The notes below the pieces were generated by a model that saw only the letters and a program-made list of their open reading frames with translations, searched no databases and was not told where the DNA came from. Of a stretch of DNA of 64,000 nt, positions 15,247 to 24,481 are shown piece after piece. The stretch is from Streptomyces sp. NBC_00078 (lineage in GTDB: Bacteria; Actinomycetota; Actinomycetes; Streptomycetales; Streptomycetaceae): contig NZ_JAPELX010000002.1 of the NCBI RefSeq assembly GCF_026343335.1, forward strand, positions 1-64,000, written 5' to 3'. Made by a program: the position numbers and the translations under genes. Positions within the stretch are counted from its first letter, which is position 1. Each line of letters begins with the position of its first letter.

Positions 15247-17611
15247 TCACTCGTCGTGCCCCGCCCATCTGCGGCGAGCCGGACCGCGGCCGGGGGGCTG
15301 CTCTGGCTCCGGCAGATCGGGGACAGCGGGTAGCGGCCCGCTGCAGGGGACATCCCTGGTCACCTTCAACGGGCTGCCATGGTGGTGGATCTCACGCTCC
15401 GTGCCCGCCAGCAAGGTGTATGTGGCCTGTTGGTGGGAGATGTCCACGCGCACGCAGCGCCGGCGGAACTGCACAGCGAAAGCCAGCCGGCTGATCTGCT
15501 CGGGCAGTCGCGGGGCGAAGGAGAGGGCGTCCCCGTGGTGTCTCATCCCTCCAAAGCCCGCTACGAGCGCGGGTCCAGGTCCCGGCCAGCGAGGCGATGT
15601 GCAGGCCGTCGCGCGTGTTGCGCTCCAGGTTGGCGAGGTCCATCATCGCGGCTTCGCCAAGGTAGTCGTATGCCAGGCGTAGCTGGCCGACCTCGGCGGC
15701 CATCACGGCCTGGCTGCCGACGGACAGCGAGGAGTCCCGGACAGTGAGCGGTTCGTAGTAGGCGAAGTTGCGGGTCTTCTCCTCGCTGGTGAACGCGTGG
15801 CCCCGCAAGTGCATGGCCAGGACCAGGTCGGCCTGCTTGATCACCTGTTTGCGGTACAGGTCGAAATACGGGAAATGCAGCAGCAGCGGGTAACGGTCCG
15901 CCGGGGTTCCGGCGAAGTCCCAGACCTGGTGGGAGGTGAAGCCCGCGGACTGTTCGTGCACGCCGAGTTCTTGGTTGAAGGGCAGCACGATCCGTCGGGC
16001 GGCATCGCGCCATGCTGCGATCTCCTCGTCATCCACCCCGAGCGAGGCGGCCAGGTCGGGGTGGCGTTCGGCGGCGTCGTCGGCGGCGCGCAGATTCTGC
16101 TGGGCCATCACGTTGGTGTAGGCGTTGTCGTCCGCGATCGCGCTGTACTCGTCCGGCCCGGTGACGCCATCCAGATGGAACACTCCGTGCGGGTCGTGGT
16201 GGCCGAGCGACTGCCACAGCCGGGCGGTGTGCACCAGCAGTTCCAGCCCTGCTTCCCGTTCGAAGACGAGATCACCCGTGGCAGCGGTGTAGCGCACCAC
16301 CGCATCAGCGATGTCCGCGTTGATGTGGAACGCCGCGGTGCCGGCCGGCCAGTACGTGGAGCACTCGTCGCCGTTGATGGTCCGCCAGGGAAACGCGGCC
16401 CCGGCCAGGCCGAGCTGGCGGGCCCGTCCCAGCGCGGCGGGCAGCGTGGTGTGCCGCCAGCGCAGCGCCGGCCCCACCGTGTGGGGCGCGATGTAGGTGA
16501 GCATCGGCAGCACATACGTGTCGGTGTCCCAGAAGCAGTGGCCGTTGTAGCCGGGGCCGGTCAGGCCCTTGGCGGGGATGGCCCGTTCCTCGGCGCGAGC
16601 CGCTGCCTGCAGCACGTGGAACAGGGCGAACCGGACGGCCTGCTGGATCTCAGTGTCGCCCTCCAGCTCGACATCCGCCCGAGCCCAGAAGGCGTCCAGG
16701 TAGCCGCGCTGTTCGGCGAGCAGGCCCTCCCAGCCCGTGCTGGCCGCCCCGGCCAGCGCGGCGTCGACCTGATCTTGGACGGCGGGCAGCGACCTGGTCC
16801 CCGACCATCCGTAGGCGACCGTCTTCTCGACTCGCAGTCGCTGGCCCGGCCGCAACAGCGAGGTCACCGTCAGCCGGCTGAGATTTTGGCCGCTCTCCGC
16901 GGAAGCGGAGGTGCCCTGGGGCCCCGCGATCAGATGGTCGGCCGCCGCCGCCACGCGCAGCCCGCTGCGGGCTGTGCGGTGCACCAGCCGCAGCCTGCTG
17001 TCCTGCGCAATGTCCTCCTCGGGCTGCAGGACCGCTCCCAAGGAGGCCGAGATCCGAGGGTCACCCTCCCGCTTGGGAAGCTGTTCATTGGCGACCAACT
17101 CGGACTGGAGCACGATCCGCACCTCCTCGTCCACCGCCTCCACCTCGTAGGCGATCGCGGCGATCGCTCGCTGGGTGAGCGAGACCAACCGGGTCGAGCG
17201 GACGCGCACCGTGCGCCCCGACGGAGTCGTCCACTCGACCGTGCGGTGCAATACTCCGGCGCGGAAGTCCAGCACCCGCTCGTGGCGGTGCAGTCGGCCG
17301 TAGCGCAGGTCGAACGGTTCGTCGTCCACCAGCAGCCGAATCACCTTGCCGTTGGTCACGTTGGTGATCGTCTGCCCGGACTCCGGGTATCCGTAGCCGG
17401 CCTCCGCGTACGGGAGCGGACGGAACTCGAACAAGCCGTTGAGGTAGGTCCCCGGCAGCCCGTGCGGCTCGCCCTCGTCCAGGTTGCCGCGCCAGCCGAT
17501 ATGACCGTTGGCCAGGGCGAACACCGACTTGCTCCGCTCCAGCACGTCCAGGTCGAGCTCGCTCTCGCGCAGGCACCACGGTTCAACGGTGTACGCAGGA
17601 TGGGTGATCAC
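15247..17611 (-). pseudogene. GH65 glycoside phosphorylase (trehalose/kojibiose phosphorylase-like), frameshifted
   Basis: The main frame runs from the ATG at 17611 through about 680 residues of a GH65 protein: the N-terminal beta-sandwich, then the alpha/alpha barrel with WDTDTYVLPML, the TGPDEYS segment carrying the likely general-acid Glu, and KQADLVLAM for phosphate/substrate binding. At about 15571-15573 the run GGG (CCC on the coding strand) appears one base too long. The frame then leaves the family, while the correct C-terminal segment (MRHHGDALSFAPRLPE, then RCVRVDIS and IHHHG) continues in another frame to the stop at 15247. Either this is a true one-base insertion that disables the last 100 residues or a sequencing error. 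GH65 enzymes reversibly phosphorolyse alpha-glucobioses such as trehalose. Confidence 0.85.
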
Positions 17612-17879
17612 GTCGGGCCTCCGGCACTCGGTGACGGTCGCGGACGATCGGGCCGTGGCCCTGACTGCGGCTGGTCTGTTACGGCTTCTGGAGAGGCCGG
17701 CTGGTCAGGGCGGGCGGTGCAGAAGACTGGAGGCCGTGGTGGGCTGGGCTCGTCGTGCTCCTCGCTGTGTCGGCGTTACCTGTCCGCGCGGCGACGCCGC
17801 AGGTGCACGGTCGACGGGCGGAGCAGGCCCGGCGGACCGGGCGGCCTGCGGACGCGTGACCGGGCAGCGTCGTCATCGG

Positions 17880-18296
17880 CTACAGCACGATGCCCAGGGG
17901 GTGTTCGAGGATTGTTTTGAGGTCGGCGAGGAAGGCGGCGGCGGTAGCGCCGTCCAGGACGCGGTGGTCGATGGACAAGGTCAGCGCCATGGTGGTGCCG
18001 ACAGCGAGTTCACCGTCGCGGATGCCGGGCTGGGTTTGCGCGCCGCCGACGGCGAGGATCGCGGCCTGGGGCGGGTTGATGACGGCGGTGAAGTGGTCGA
18101 CGCCGTAGGGGCCCAGGTTGCTGATGGTGAAGGTGCCGCCGCTGAGGTCCTGCAAGGCCAGGCGGCCGGCGCGGGCGTTGTCGGCCAGGGCATGGGCCTC
18201 GCGGGCGATCTGGGTCAGGGGCTTGGGGTCGGCGTCGTGTACCACGGGCACGGTCAGGCCGTCTTCGAGGGCGACGGCGATGCCGATGTGGATGCT
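17880..18296 (-). pseudogene. C-terminal fragment of a 2-oxoacid dehydrogenase E2 (acyltransferase) subunit
   Basis: Seen: HIGIAVALEDGLTVPVV, GGTFTISNLGPYGVDHF, INPPQAAILAVGG and the catalytic SIDHRVLDGA near the C-terminus, ending LEHPLGIVL. These are the last 135 or so residues of the E2 catalytic domain, with His and Asp of the active site intact. The lipoyl, peripheral-subunit and first half of the catalytic domain are gone; the sequence is fused at about 18296 to unrelated coding remnants. No start codon with a ribosome site fits, so this is a remnant. Confidence 0.75.
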
Positions 18297-18880
18297 CGGG
18301 CCAGTGTTCGACGAGGTCCGCGGCCCAGTCCGACCATTCGGCGACGAGGCGGTAGTAGTCGGTGAGGAACCGGCCGACGAGCAGGAGTTGGGCGGCCCGC
18401 TCGGGAAGCGGTCCTTCGCCCGCCTGGTAGTCGCGGGCCGCCGCGAGGTTGCACGCGTTCGACAGCCCACGCGCGCGCCGCCCGCAGGGTGGCCAACGTG
18501 TCGGCCGGCGAGGCGGACTCGGCGAAGAACACCTGCCGGCCATCTTCAGCAGCTCGGTCACCGCGCCAGCCGCCGATCGTCTTCGGCGGGATCGGTGTGT
18601 CCGGGTGGTCGGCGAAGTAGCGCTGTATCTCGCTGTAGGAGGCGGTGCCGCCCAGGTCGGCGATACGGCGCAGCACGGCCCGGGCCCCGGGCACCAGCGC
18701 CGCGACGGTCTCGAACAGCATCCGGTCCGTCCAGCCCTCACCCAAGTCGTCAGTGCTGCCGGGCCCGGGTGGGTTCGCCTGACGGTGCGTCCGGCCATCC
18801 GGCCGGGACGACGGGGCGCAGCCCGTACGCGGCCTGCACCTCGGCGATCGCCTCGTCGTAGGTGTCCGCCTCGGTGTCAA
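18297..18880 (-). pseudogene. Scrambled remnants of unrecognised genes
   Basis: Two protein-like patches appear in different minus frames: one at about 18580-18730 (ETVAALVPGARAVLRRIADLG, SEIQRYFADHPDTPIP) and one at about 18300-18470 (ERAAQLLLVGRFLTDYYR, LVAEWSDWAADLVEHW). The second reads straight into the E2 fragment. I do not recognise either family. The frame switches and fusion indicate decay after deletion. Confidence 0.4.
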
Positions 18881-18984
18881 TCGTCAGCCGCACCCGGCCC
18901 CCTTTCCGTCATCGGCATCACCGATCTTGCCCCAACAGCCCACCGGTCACAGCCCGTTGCCGATGCGCGCCAAGGCGCCACGGC

Positions 18985-19344
18985 CTACGCCGCCTGCTTC
19001 CCGCCGTCCGGGGCCGCCGTGAGGGCGTGCTTGAGCTGGCTGCGGGCGTCGCTACGTTCCGGTGCGGCAACCTCGCTCCAGAAGGCGGGCGTGACGATCG
19101 CGGCGGACAACTCGCGCTCCTGCTCCCGGCGTTCGGCGACGTCCTGCTGTTCCTGATCCGTCCAGCCCGGCGAGTCGGGGCGTGCCGGGGACGCGGCGAG
19201 CCAGTGGCCCTCGGGGCGCTGCCACCCTTCCATCGCCTCCACCGGGTAGGGCAACTTCTTGAGCAGTGCGGAGAGTTCAGCGCGGGCCGTGTTGAGGTCC
19301 TGCTGCAGCTGGAGCAGATCGTCGGGATGGTCGAACTTCGCCAC
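18985..19344 (-). CDS. Small hypothetical protein, helical
   Basis: 119 residues from a GTG at 19344. Seen: an N-terminal coiled-coil-like helix (DDLLQLQQDLNTARAELSALL), then LPYPVEAMEGW, EGHWLAASPARPDSPGW, and a second charged helix (EQQDVAERREQERELSAA) ending near AFWSEV. Short proteins with this layout recur in Streptomyces genomes, but I know no function. It is flanked by gene fragments on one side and the terpene locus on the other, with no clear operon partner. The alternative longer start at 19437 adds residues of low plausibility. Confidence 0.55.
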   Translation of the reverse strand: MAKFDHPDDLLQLQQDLNTARAELSALLKKLPYPVEAMEGWQRPEGHWLAASPARPDSPGWTDQEQQDVAERREQERELSAAIVTPAFWSEVAAPERSDARSQLKHALTAAPDGGKQAA

Positions 19345-19521
19345 GCCGGGATATTCGTTCGATCCCCGACCATCGGGAGCCCGGCGTGCCGGTCCACGGC
19401 ACCCGGCGCAGGCGCCAGGCAATTCTTGGAAGACCAAGCGTTCGGCCGACGGCGAGAGGCGGAATACTTCTCGTTGCCTCTTGCCTTCCCGGCGCGCTTC
19501 GGCGGGACTCCTGAGGTGCCT

Positions 19522-20418
19522 TCATGCTCCGATATGTGGGAGTACGCGTAGGATTTGCGCTGATCCGGGGTAGCGCATGCTGGTCAGACTGAGGTGTGCG
19601 TCCAGGTTGCCGTCCACGAGGCCGGACAAGAGGGATGCGAATGGCGTTTGGGGTGTGTGGACGAATGTGTCGACGATGCGGCTGTATCGCGTGATGGCCG
19701 TGTCAATTGCGGTATGCAGTTCGCCTGGAGACCGGGCGTGGAAGAGGACCCAGTTGGATGTCACGTAGGCGTTAGCGGCTCCTTTCCGTACTTCCTCCTC
19801 ATCCTTGGTGATGGACGCCAGATCGTTGACCAGGTAGATCGCCTCCACCGCGAGCTCGTTGAACTCCTGTGCTTCGGACCCGGGGGTGGGAACGGGCAAG
19901 CCGCGGACAGTCCGCCAGCAGGTGACGTACGGCAGGTTGCCGATGGTCTGCCGCCGCAGGGCATGGAACTGCTCCTCGGTCATGGTGTGGACATCGTGCT
20001 GGGCTTCCGTGGCCACGGCGGAGCACAAGTCCGCAAGCTCAGTCGTGAACTGCTGGGTGTCCAGGGCCCGCTTGTTCATCTCGTCCAGCAGCGCATGACA
20101 CAGGACGCCGCACTCACCACTCGCCGCCGGGCGACCACTGCGCAGCTGCTGCTCCAGATTGGCCAGTTGGTCCGTCGGACCGTCATCCACGCACAGGAAG
20201 AAGACGATGTACTTCCCGCCGAGCAGGCTCTCGTCCAGGGTCGCATCGGATGGTGCGCCACAAGTCTCGAAGGTGGCCGCAACGTAGGCCATCTGGGCAT
20301 GCCAGGCGGCGCCTTGCCCGCAAGAGCACAGCCGGAGGGACCAGGCGAGCAGTTCCCGAGTGAGGTCACGGTGCCGCTGATTGATCATGCGGAACGGGGC
20401 GAGCAGATCGGTACTCAT
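19522..20418 (-). CDS. Class I terpene synthase
   Basis: 298 residues, slightly short for a bacterial class I terpene cyclase. It would ionise a prenyl diphosphate with Mg2+ and cyclise it; the substrate length is not evident. Seen: an aspartate-rich motif in FFLCVDDGPTD near residue 78 (DDxxxD form), and the second metal motif in LVNDLASITKDEEE near residue 203. The latter has Asn and Ser of the NSE triad, but Asp at the position where Glu is usual, with Glu next to it. The ATG at 20418 overlaps the upstream cyclase-like gene's stop by 4 nt, so the two are coupled. The pairing with a class-II-like protein suggests a diterpenoid or other two-step product; that is inference. Confidence 0.85.
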   Translation of the reverse strand: MSTDLLAPFRMINQRHRDLTRELLAWSLRLCSCGQGAAWHAQMAYVAATFETCGAPSDATLDESLLGGKYIVFFLCVDDGPTDQLANLEQQLRSGRPAASGECGVLCHALLDEMNKRALDTQQFTTELADLCSAVATEAQHDVHTMTEEQFHALRRQTIGNLPYVTCWRTVRGLPVPTPGSEAQEFNELAVEAIYLVNDLASITKDEEEVRKGAANAYVTSNWVLFHARSPGELHTAIDTAITRYSRIVDTFVHTPQTPFASLLSGLVDGNLDAHLSLTSMRYPGSAQILRVLPHIGA

Positions 20419-21560
20419 CGCGGCTCCTCAGATTGTGTCAGTGCCTTACTGGTCTGGCCGGTGTGTGGAAGGGCGGCGGCATGGCGTGGTGGGTTGTGGG
20501 GGTGCAGGGCTGCGAGGGCGAAGAGAGTGGTCAGCTGTGGCGAGCCGAAGTACAGGGGCACACGACCGAGGCGGTAGTAGGGGCGGGCGGGCCAGGAGCC
20601 ATCCGGTCGTTGGTGGCGTACGAGGGCGGCGCGCCGTTCGTCTTGTGCGTGTGTGTGGGCAAGGTTGTTGGCCGCGATGGTTCGCAGGGCCAACTGGAGT
20701 GGATCATCCGCTGCCTCCTGGGTGGTGAGGTATGCCTCGCGCTGGACGAGGGCGGTCCGCAAGGCGTCGGTGAGTGGGGCGGTGTGTGCGGTGGTGTGCA
20801 GGCACAGGCGCGATGCCGCGTGGAGGAAGGCGTCGGGTGAGGGGTAGTAGCGCGTTCCGTGCCGGTAGCGTCCGGAGTCGAGATGCTCTCTGACGTAATC
20901 CAGGGTGGCTGCCATGGTCCGGTGGCAATTCTCGGTGAGCGCTGATGGTGCGGCCAGGCTCATGGTGTGCAGGGCATTGGCGCAGACGACGGGGTCGTGC
21001 TTGCGTCCCCTGGGTGTGGCGCCCGGCTCGGCCCCATCGTCCCAGTAGACCATCACAACCCCGGGATGCAGGCCGGGGCGACGGCCCCTTTCGGTGGATC
21101 CCGTTGCGGGCGGGGCGGCTGCGTCGCCCAGTTCCCGCACGACGGCATGCAGCCTGTGCCGGGGCATGGCGCCATGCGCGGACAGGCCGCTGGCGGCGTG
21201 AGCCGTACAGTCGGTATCGGCGGCGAATTGGCCGACGGCCGGGAAGAACCGGAACCTGTGCTGCCAGCGGCTGCTGTCGACCTGCCGGACCAGCGCAGCA
21301 CCAGCCGTGGGACTCAGGCAAGCTGCCGGCAGCACCGACAAGGCGAGCATGGCCGAGAACGCCTCGTCTGCCGGATTGAACCCGAGGTCGATGCCGAACT
21401 GTCGCAGCACGCGCGCGCGGGCCTCGGTGCCTGAGCAGCAATGATGGAAGAGACGGTCGGTGGCAAGCTGGGCAGCCGGCATGCCCCTGCCTTCGACCTG
21501 GTGGGAGAGGTAGCTCAGCCCCCGCCCGATTGCCCCTTCGGCCTTGTCCCGGCCGTTCAC
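20415..21560 (-). CDS. Class II terpene cyclase-like protein (alpha/alpha-barrel)
   Basis: 381 residues. Seen: the segment QFAADTDCTAHAASG near residue 108, where class II diterpene cyclases carry DxDD(T/S)A, so here the motif is DTDC. The C-terminal QRPDGSWPARPYYRLG and FGSPQLTTLFALAAL segments are typical of alpha/alpha-barrel prenyl cyclases. Missing the fourth Asp of the DxDD acid motif may mean altered or no protonation chemistry. GTG start at 21560 overlaps the dxs-like stop (GTGA), and its own stop overlaps the class I synthase start, giving a tight three-gene unit. It could be a partner subunit, a cyclase with unusual acid chemistry, or a prenyl-binding protein; I cannot decide. Confidence 0.7.
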   Translation of the reverse strand: MNGRDKAEGAIGRGLSYLSHQVEGRGMPAAQLATDRLFHHCCSGTEARARVLRQFGIDLGFNPADEAFSAMLALSVLPAACLSPTAGAALVRQVDSSRWQHRFRFFPAVGQFAADTDCTAHAASGLSAHGAMPRHRLHAVVRELGDAAAPPATGSTERGRRPGLHPGVVMVYWDDGAEPGATPRGRKHDPVVCANALHTMSLAAPSALTENCHRTMAATLDYVREHLDSGRYRHGTRYYPSPDAFLHAASRLCLHTTAHTAPLTDALRTALVQREAYLTTQEAADDPLQLALRTIAANNLAHTHAQDERRAALVRHQRPDGSWPARPYYRLGRVPLYFGSPQLTTLFALAALHPHNPPRHAAALPHTGQTSKALTQSEEPR

Positions 21561-22341
21561 GTGGTGCCCGTCTGGCCGTCAGGGGCGGTCAGTTGCCGGG
21601 GTAAGGCGAAGCGTTGTGGCTCATGGGCGGTTTCGAGGGCGTCGACGTCCGTGTAGCCGTGTGCGGCCAGCCGGCTGAGTACCCCTTCAACCAGGATTCG
21701 CGGGACGGAGGCACCGGCGGTGACACCGCCTGTGCTCACGCCGCGCAGCCAGGCGATGTCGATCTCTTCTGCGTGATCGGGCAGGCAGTCCGCCTCATCC
21801 GATTCGGCCGGACCGTAACCCTTGCCCTTGACCGTCATCACATGCACCAGCACCGGACGCCGCATCGCCCGCGCCCTCCGCAGCACCGCCTCGATCCCGG
21901 CGGTGTTGTGGCCGTCGATCGGTCCGAAGTAGGTGAAGCCGAGCTCGGTGAACAGGTTCTGGCATGCCTCCGGGCCCCCGCCCTGCTTCAACGCCGCCAC
22001 GTGAGCAGCCAGCGCCCCGGTGGTGGGGGCGTAGGAACGGCCGTTGTCGTTCAGGACCACGATCACCGGCCTCTCGGGAGCGCCGCCGGTGTTGTTCAGG
22101 GCTTCCCAGGCCATGCCACCGGTCATCGCGCCGTCGCCGATGGCCGCCACCACCGCCCGTTCCGTCTCGCCGTTGAGGGCGCGGGCCTTGGCCAGGCCGT
22201 CCGCGTACGACAGGGCCGTGGAGGCGTGCGAGTTCTCCACCAGGTCGTGCGTGTGGCCGTAGTGGGGAGTTCACCGGCCGGTATGGCCCGTGCCGCCTGC
22301 GGGTCGGGCAGGTTGGCCGAGATGGGCGTGGCGGCAGTCAT
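21557..22341 (-). pseudogene. dxs: Truncated 1-deoxy-D-xylulose-5-phosphate synthase-like gene
   Basis: Seen: HDLVENSHASTALSYADGLA, then the thiamine diphosphate motif GDGAMTGG ending in LNN, then ERPVIVVLNDNGRSYAPT, FGPIDGHNTAG and VKGKGYGPAESDEAD. These are the middle of the DXS N-terminal domain. About the first 90 residues of a normal DXS (with a catalytic His) and the entire pyrimidine-binding and C-terminal domains are absent; a 70-residue unfamiliar tail follows. A good ribosome site (GAAGGAAGG) and ATG lie at 22341, but that frame must shift once, near 22262, to enter the DXS frame. Its stop overlaps the next gene's GTG by 4 nt, so the coupling survives although the enzyme is probably inactive. 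Confidence 0.7.
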
Positions 22342-22567
22342 CGGGACCTTCCTTCGCCGGGGTCCGGGGCAGGTGTGGCCAGAACCAACCGAGCGTGCCG
22401 TGCCCGCAGTTGGAGGCGGGCGGGAGCCGGGTACAACAAGTGCACCGCCCCAGCCCCGGGCCGCACAGAGGGCCAAGGCGGTGAATGCGCTGCAACCGAT
22501 GCAACATTGCGTGCTTGTGAAATACGGGCGGGGGCGGTCCGGCAGACCGGAGCCAGGGAAGGAAGAG
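22342..22567. promoter_or_regulatory. Divergent promoter region of the terpene operon and regulator
   Basis: 226 nt between the leftward dxs-like start and the rightward regulator start. At about 22490-22515 there are two close copies of GCAAC and a small palindrome GCAACATTGC followed by GTGC, an operator candidate for the divergently encoded HTH protein. No convincing -35/-10 pair was identified by eye. Confidence 0.35.
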
Positions 22568-23914
22568 ATGCCCCAAACGCCCAACACCCGCCTGCGGACC
22601 CTGCTGGCGGAGGCCGACTGGAATGGCGCCCAACTTGCCGCGGCCCTGCGGCAGATGGCCGCCGAACACGGGCATCAGCTGGCCTGTGACCGGTCGATGG
22701 TCTCGCGCTGGCTGTCGGGGACCACGCCCCGGCCGCCCGTGCCAGCCTTACTACTGGAGGCGCTGTCGCGACGGCTTCAGCGGCCCGTCGGCCCGGTGGA
22801 GGCGGGCCTGTCCCGCGCCCCGTCCGAAGTGCTCGATCTGTCCTGGGTGGCTGACCCGTTGCGCCGGCTGTCCGCACTCACGAGCGCCGACCTCGACCCC
22901 GCTCGGCGTCAGCTACTGGGCGCCGGGGTGTTCAGCCTGGCCGCCCTGGCCGTGCCCGCCTCCGGGCAGCCGCGCGAGAACGCGCTCACCGCGCAGTCCC
23001 CGGGCTCATCCCTTGCGAGGGGCCGTGTGGGGCGGGCGGAAGTGGAGCAGATGCAGACCATGGCCCGCGTCTTCGCCGAGGCCTCCGAGGCTCACGGGCC
23101 GGGCCACGTACGCACAGCGCTGGCCGCCTACCTCGGCCATGACGTGACCGGGTACCTGCAGGCCCCCGCCACCGAGGACCTGCATTGCCGCCTGCTGTCC
23201 GGGGCCGCTCAGCTGACCGTGCTGCTCGGCACCATGTGCGCCGGCAGCGGTGCGGACGCACTGGCTCAGCACTACCACCGCACCGCCGCTCAGTTGGCGG
23301 CCGAGGGCGGCGATACCGCCACCTTCGCCATCGCGCTGCGCACCATGTCCGCGCACGCCTACGACCTGGGCCACCGCACCCCCGCCGTCCTCAACCTCGC
23401 GCAGCGCGCCGCAGACACCACCCGCGACGCCGCCCCGATCATCGCCGCCTACGCCCAGGCCCACCTGGCGGTCATGCAGGCCCACCACGACAAGCACGCC
23501 GCCCTGACCGCCCTCGCGGCCTCCGAACGCCTCTACGACCAGGCGCACAGCGCCGCGCCGGGGCCCTTCACCCACTATCCGGTCGGCGCCCTGCACTATC
23601 AACGCGCCCAGGCCCTGGCCGCCCTCGGTGACCCGGTCGGCGCCACCGGCGCGCTGACCGCCTCCCTGCGCCTACGCACCCCCGCCGAACGCCAGGCCCG
23701 CACCCTCACCCGGGCCCGGCTCGCCGAAACCCTCCTCGCCCAAGGGCACCTCGATGCCGCTCTCACCCACTGGCAGACGTTCCTGGGAGAGGCCCCCACC
23801 CTGCACTCCACGCGGGTGACGCGCCGCCTTCAGGACATGCGCCGTCTCCTCCACCCTCACCGCCGCCACCACGGCACCGCCCAACTCCTGACCCACGCCG
23901 CCCCCCTCCGCTGA
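22568..23914 (+). CDS. XRE-like HTH regulator with TPR-type C-terminal half
   Basis: 448 residues. Seen: an N-terminal helix-turn-helix of the XRE type (LAAALRQMAAEHG followed by RSMVSRWLSGTTPRPP, residues about 18-60), a hydrophobic stretch RRQLLGAGVFSLAALAVP at about 115-132 that is common in this Streptomyces regulator class, and a C-terminal half of alanine-rich helical pairs resembling tetratricopeptide repeats (YAQAHLAVMQAHHDKHAALTAL and similar). The ATG at 22568 has GGGAAGGAAG just upstream. It is divergent from the terpene operon and is its likely regulator. It has no kinase or receiver domain, so it may respond through the TPR half to a peptide or other ligand; that is inference. 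Confidence 0.8.
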   Translation: MPQTPNTRLRTLLAEADWNGAQLAAALRQMAAEHGHQLACDRSMVSRWLSGTTPRPPVPALLLEALSRRLQRPVGPVEAGLSRAPSEVLDLSWVADPLRRLSALTSADLDPARRQLLGAGVFSLAALAVPASGQPRENALTAQSPGSSLARGRVGRAEVEQMQTMARVFAEASEAHGPGHVRTALAAYLGHDVTGYLQAPATEDLHCRLLSGAAQLTVLLGTMCAGSGADALAQHYHRTAAQLAAEGGDTATFAIALRTMSAHAYDLGHRTPAVLNLAQRAADTTRDAAPIIAAYAQAHLAVMQAHHDKHAALTALAASERLYDQAHSAAPGPFTHYPVGALHYQRAQALAALGDPVGATGALTASLRLRTPAERQARTLTRARLAETLLAQGHLDAALTHWQTFLGEAPTLHSTRVTRRLQDMRRLLHPHRRHHGTAQLLTHAAPLR

Positions 23915-24481
23915 GACGCCGGACGGCACGGCGACAACGCACTTGCCGACTGCCTGATCAGCAGGTTCAGCGGGCACCGGACCCGGGATGCCGAAGACGT
24001 GATCGAACGGATCTTGCATGACCGGAAACCTGCCTGCCTCCGGAGGTCCGCCGAGGCAGACGCACCGGGCCGGACAGCTGATTCATGCGGAAGGCGGCAC
24101 GCCCAATTTCAGGAGTCCTCATCACCCGTTCACCTGACCGAGGGCCGACCTAGCCCCTACCACCGCACCGGCCGAACGCCCATCGCCTTCCGCACGGCCG
24201 TCCGCGGACGCGCACAGCCCGCCCGGTGAAGACGACACGCTGTGCGCCACGCGGCCCCCGCGCACGGTCCGAGTCACACCGCCGCCACCGCTCCGACCTC
24301 GACGTCCCGCAGACCCCGGACCGTGAGCCGGCGCGCGGCCCCGGAGCGGCCGGCAAGACGAGAGGGCGTCGGCGGCTTCCTTGCCGGCCATCCGGCGACG
24401 CTGCTCGGCGCACGCGGCCCGCACCGACCCGTTCCGGTCCTGACACCGTGCCCGCCCCCTGACCCAGGACCGCGTCCTGCG
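23915..24481. other. Convergent intergenic region, no gene recognised
   Basis: 567 nt between the regulator (plus) and the free-standing A-T protein (minus). Short open stretches exist on both strands but none shows a start with a ribosome site or a familiar motif. It marks the boundary between the terpene locus and the NRPS cluster. Confidence 0.4.
24465..24479. terminator. Possible short terminator hairpin after the A-T gene
   Basis: CAGGAC-CGC-GTCCTG inverted repeat, 6-bp stem and 3-nt loop, immediately beyond the stop of the minus-strand A-T gene. Short, so only suggestive. Confidence 0.35.
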
